A DNA stretch of 64,000 nucleotides from assembly GCA_036186865.1 (NCBI GenBank), contig AP025071.1:17063142-17127141 (forward strand), written 5' to 3'. Below, in pieces: positions 60,066-64,000 of this stretch. The stretch is from Eustoma russellianum (lineage: Eukaryota > Streptophyta > Magnoliopsida > Gentianales > Gentianaceae). Each line of letters begins with the position of its first letter. The stretch's first letter is position 1. The notes below the pieces were generated by a model, which had not been told where the DNA came from, made no database searches, and saw nothing but the letters and a program-made list of their open reading frames with translations. A program made the translations under genes and the position numbers.

Positions 60066-61368
60066 TGATGCACTCCCATGAGGAATCGACCACATGTCAA
60101 GCATGTCAAACATTTCACTTGTTAGTTCTCTAGGACATGTCACACTTGTATGAACGTTTAAGGGTCACTCGACCATTCATAACTGCAAGTTAATGTCTCT
60201 TATATTCTAACAAACCCTAAGACATGTTGTATATGTTGCATATGTTGTTTTGTGTGTTTTTGAACTCATTTAGGCTCAAGGAAGCAAGAACTAAACGGAT
60301 ACAAAGTTCAAACACAAAGCTGATTCCAAACAGTCAAGCAGGCAGCAGGATACCCTGTTGGTATTTTGGCCATATCTCTCCAACCACAAGTCCAATTGAC
60401 CTGATTCAAGTTGGAGGTAAAATCTAAGACGTTTATCTACAACTCTCTAATGTATCATTTCCCCAGAAGAGGCCTGTATCAAGCTCAAACAACGTTTTCC
60501 AGAAGCATGCTGCTTAGTCAGCAGCTTCAAAGGTCCACATCTGCAAGCAGGTCAATTTCAAACGGGCATAACTCACTCATCCCAGATCCAAACGACGTCA
60601 TTCCGGTGTCTAAACACATATAGAGAGAAGGATCTACAATTCTTATTTGAAGTGGAAGAGCTAATTCGGACTGAAAGGTTATGTTATAATTCAAAACAAA
60701 AAACTGTTTAAAATTTGACAGATTTCAGTTTCTTGACTTTTCAAGCAGTCTTTTCAACCAATCAGCTGCAAGGGGTCACTCCAACTCATCAAGGACATCC
60801 TATATAATATTCCAAAGCAAGGAGAAGCTGGTCCAATCAAAATTCAAAGGCAAAATCAACTTGCAACCAAAAGGGAGTTTCAGCCGAAAGACAATTGCGG
60901 AAGTCATCAAAAGTTTTCCAAGTTGCACTTTGTTTAACTTTCTTTCTTTGCTCCTATTGGACCCCTAACGTTTTGTGTATTTCTTAGAAGTCTTGTTTAG
61001 CTTATTTAAAGTAGCTAAAAATGTTTGTAAATGGCAGAATTCCAATATACAACAAAACACAACAAAACAGCAACTTTGCACCAAAAACTGTTTTCAGTTT
61101 TTCCATTTGAATCATTTGATTCCCTTCAGGTTTTTGAATCATAACTTGATTGTATTGCTTCTATAGCTTGGGATGGATATTGTTTGGAAGGGTTTAGGCT
61201 TGTCCAAATAAGTTGAGATCATTTGCTGAAGCTGATTCATCTTCTCGGCTGAATTCTGGATGATTGAGTTGCTTGGTGTTCTTGGAATATTCTGCATCTT
61301 CTTCCATGGTTCCAGCTGAGTTTATTGAGTTGAAGAAAGGTCCTAAATGGCTGAGTGATTGTGCATCA
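60066..61368 (+). repeat. 3' LTR of F
   Basis: 1,303 bp, TGATGCACTCCC...GTGCATCA, the counterpart of 42569-43860 with scattered differences (for example GGGCATAACTCACTCATCCC against AGACATAACTCACTCATACC, and one CACAACAAAA insertion near 61060). Confidence 0.95.
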
Positions 61369-61373
61369 GTTTG
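61369..61373. repeat. Target-site duplication GTTTG, right copy (element F)
   Basis: Repeat of 42564-42568; G pol resumes directly after. Confidence 0.93.
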
Positions 61374-63270
61374 TCAAAATTGACATCCGATCTATAGGCA
61401 AGCCTTTTGTAAGCGGATCCGCAAGATTCTCCATTGATTTTATGTAATCAATGGAAATCACGCCATTAGAGATCAACTGTTTAATGGTGTTATGTCTCCG
61501 ACGTATGTGTCGTGACTTACCATTATAGATGCTGCTTTGAGCACGTCCTATAGCTGACTGACTATCACAGTGTATGCTAATAGGTGCGATTGGCTTAGGC
61601 CAGCATGGAACATCTTCTAGGAAATTTCGAAGCCATTCAGCCTCTTCCCCAGCTTTATCAAGTGCTATAAACTCAGCTTCCATAGTGGGCCGAGCTATGC
61701 ACGTTTGTTTTGTGGATTTCCACGACACAGCAGCACAACCAACAGTGAATAAGTATCCACTGGTGGATTTCGAGTCCTTACTGTCTGATATCCAATTTGC
61801 ATCGCAATATCCTTCTAATACCACTGGATATCTCGTGTAATGTAATCCAAAGTTCATTATGTATTTCAGATACCTCATCACTCTATTTAGAGCTTTCCAA
61901 TGATCATCACTTGGATTACTGATAAACCTGCTCAATTTGTTTACTGAACAAGCTAAGTCTGGTCTTGTACAATTTGTTATGTACATCAGACTCCCGATTA
62001 CATGCGAGTATTTTAATTGAGCTACAGGTTCGCCTCGGTTTTTCCTTAAGCGTATACTTAAGTCAAGTAAGGTCTTTATTGGTTTTGTTTCAAACATATT
62101 GAATCGTTTGAGAACAGATTCAATATAATGAGTTTGCGACATAACAAGACCATCAGTCATCCGAGAAATTTTGATTCCTAGAATAACATTGGCAACCCCC
62201 ATATCATTCATATCAAAATTCCGTGTTAACATCTTCTTTGTATTCAAGATGATGTCATGAGTATTGCCCATGATTAGCATGTCGTCTACATAGAGACATA
62301 CTATCACATAGGCATTTTGGTGTGCTCTTGATGTACACATACTTGTCACACTTGTTTATCCTGAAGCCATTTGACATCATTACCTGATCAAGCTTTAAAT
62401 GACATTGATTGGGTGCTTGTTTAAGTTCGTACAGAGACTTAACAAGTCTACACACTTTCCTTTCTTGTCCTGGGATGACGAACCCTTCGGGTTGTTCCAT
62501 ATAAATTTCTTCCTCTAACTCACCATTCAGAAAGGCAGTCTTCACATCCATTTGATGGATTTCTAAATCATAGACTGCAGCAATAGCCACTAGCATCCTT
62601 ATGGAAGTGATCCTATTCACTAGTAAGTAGGTGTTAAAGAAGTCAAAACCTTCTTTCTGTCTGTACCCCTTGGCAACCAACCTGGCCTTGTACTTGCCAA
62701 TAGGTCCATCTTCTTTCAGTTTTTTACTAAAAATCCACTTGCACCCGAGTGGTTTACTTCCTGGTGGAAGATCTACCAACTCCCAAGTGTGATTTTGAAG
62801 AATGAAATCTATCTCACTATTTACTACTTCTTTCCAGAAAGGAGTTTCTGGAGTTGTCATTGCCTCAGAGAAAGATCTTGGCTCATTTTCCACCATGTAG
62901 GTTAGAAAATCTAGTCCAAAAGATGTCGGTATTTTGGCTTGTTTGCTTTGACGAGGTTCCTCAGTCTCTTGAGGGGTCGTCTCACGCACTCGCTTACTAG
63001 TGCTAGCTTCTTCACTGTTTTTGTCTTTCTTTGGAAAGACATTTTCAAAGAACACTGCATTCCTTGACTCCATGACAACATTTTCATGTATCTCAGGAAT
63101 GTCTGATTTGTGCACTAAGAAACGATATGCACTACTGTTCGTTGCATAACCTATGAATATGCAATCACTTGTTTTAGGCCCCATTTTAATCTGTCTTGGT
63201 TTTGGTGCAACAAACTTAGCCAGACACCCCCACACTTTCAAGTTTTTGTAGCTAGGTTTGCAGCTTTTCC
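61374..63270 (-). pseudogene. pol: Element G Ty1/copia pol (post-integrase, RT, RNase H)
   Basis: On the minus strand the region starts in the segment after the integrase core (SYKNLKVWGCLAK, FIGYATNSSAYRF), then RT (CKWIFSKKLKEDG, ARLVAKGYRQKEGFDFF, HQMDVKTAFLNGELEEE, YVDDM) and RNase H (CDANWISDSKDSKSTSGY, EAEFIALDKAGEEAEWLR, then ADPLTKGLPIDRM). A frameshift near 62320 separates the RT palm into two frames, and RT has changes such as LYELKQAPNQC where LYGLKQAPRQW is expected. The final codons are at 42525-42568. Gag, protease and integrase core lie outside the window. The lineage is not the same as the Sirevirus-like units; I leave it unassigned. Confidence 0.9.
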
Positions 63271-64000
63271 TGTTACGACCGTAAAAGAAAATGAAAAAAA
63301 ATAACAATAATAGTAATAGGTAAATGAAAATAAAATATACATGTCATAAATAAATGAAACAAATACAACAAATAAAGTGGGGCGGGGGTAAGTGAAACTG
63401 GATAAGAAAAGGAAAATTTCTTAGTTGAAATTACTTAAGATAACTACTATATCCTAATTCTTCAATCTACCACAAATCAAATCCCCAAATACCTATCAAA
63501 ATCATAATTATCTTTACTCCTAAAATTCCTCCCACCCTCCCCCTTAATATATCCCAACCGTGTCTCCCCCCTAAGAAAAACGGCAGTAGCAACCAAGGGA
63601 GAGGAAAGAAAAAGAGAAAGAAAGGAAAAGGGAGAAGAGAAGAAGGGCAACGAGATTCCCAAGTCCGAGTCTTAATCCGTCTAGCGTCGATTAAGGTAGG
63701 TGCCTCTTCCCCCCTCAAACGGGTATAATACATGCATGCTTTGATGATATATTTATGTGATTCGTTGTTTTTATTTGTTTAATATGTGAATTTTGTCGTG
63801 TTTTATATGAGAAAGCATGAGATGTGTTGTATATGGCTTTATGTGTATGTGCGTGTGTACTGAAATTGATGGTTGTTGTGATTCGGATTGGAAACACCCT
63901 TGAATCAAATCAAAAGGTTGAATATTTTCACACTTAGGGTTCTTTAAAATTGCGTTTTGGCCTTAGAATAAGTTCATCTAGCTCGAAATAGGTTGGGATT
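63271..64000 (+). repeat. Tekay-like LTR, plus orientation, runs out of window
   Basis: Starts TGTTACGACCGTAAAAG, related to the LTR-a terminus read on the minus strand (TGTTATAACTATAAAAA). Later parts match the complement of LTR-a: CCTCAAACGGGTATAATACATGCATG (63713-63738) and GAATAAGTTCATCTAGC (63966-63982). It is more diverged from LTR-a/b than these are from each other. It cuts G pol after TTTCC (63266-63270). The right-hand end and TSD are outside the window. Confidence 0.85.

Larger units (their letters stand above)
42569..61368 (+). mobile_element. Element F: gag-only Ty3/gypsy-type element, split by array H
   Basis: 5' LTR 42569-43860, PBS 43863-43874, long leader, a gag-like frame (46144-46253 plus 58705 onward), PPT 60052-60065 and 3' LTR 60066-61368, flanked by GTTTG. 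Without H it is about 6.35 kb. No protease, RT, RNase H or integrase can be found in its internal region, so it looks non-autonomous. The LTRs differ by scattered substitutions and indels, so the insertion is not very recent. Ty3/gypsy type is inferred from the gag-like protein and the ATTCGAGGACGAAT sequence before the PPT. Confidence 0.88.

Overview
This window reads as a transposable-element-rich stretch of a flowering-plant nuclear genome, probably a eudicot although the species cannot be named. I see no supportable host gene. Almost every base can be assigned to LTR retrotransposons (Ty1/copia and Ty3/gypsy), one tRNA-derived SINE, or degenerate sequence between them. The evidence is plant-type retroelement proteins, initiator-tRNA-Met primer-binding sites, AT-rich LTRs with TG...CA ends, and matching 5-bp target-site duplications (TSDs).

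Left half (1-38335). The oldest layer is a decayed Sirevirus-like Ty1/copia element on the minus strand (called E0), with internal region 2720-6573 and 5' LTR 6574-7283 plus 36360-38335. Its reverse-transcriptase region is cut at 2719 by an LTR of the same superfamily in the opposite orientation (1-2719). Its own 5' LTR is split by a 29-kb block (7284-36354) flanked by a single CTCCA duplication. That block is a tandem array of a younger relative: LTR fragment, gag remnant A, LTR2, internal B, LTR3, internal C, LTR4, internal D, LTR5. Neighbouring units share the LTR between them. All four gag copies carry the same in-frame TGA, and each unit has private lesions, so no unit encodes an intact polyprotein. 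Unit D pol is one nonsense codon from open.

Middle (38336-42568). This holds a degenerate copia gag-like stretch, GATCGATC-rich palindromic repeats, a tRNA-derived SINE (39720-39899), short tandem duplications, and the 3' LTR (40670-41976) of another minus-strand Ty1/copia element (G).

Right half (42569-64000). This is a three-deep nest. The last codons of G pol (42525-42568) are separated from the rest of pol (61374-63270) by F, a plus-strand, gag-only, apparently non-autonomous Ty3/gypsy-type element (42569-61368, TSD GTTTG). The F gag frame is in turn split by H (46254-58699, TSD TATTG), a second tandem LTR array made of Tekay-like chromovirus units: LTR-a, internal 1, LTR-b, partial internal 2, partial LTR-c. 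Finally, G pol is cut at 63270/63271 by a related Tekay-like LTR in plus orientation that runs out of the window.

The most notable biology is structural. Two unrelated superfamilies each formed a shared-LTR tandem array with one TSD, and each array ends in a short-microhomology deletion that fuses internal sequence to LTR. Other points of interest are a candidate 100-nt GT-AG intron (or insertion) between gag and protease of the Tekay unit, a coding CA microsatellite whose length decides the gag frame, palindromic hairpins in the Sirevirus LTRs, and a mosaic relationship between LTRs and internal regions of the array.
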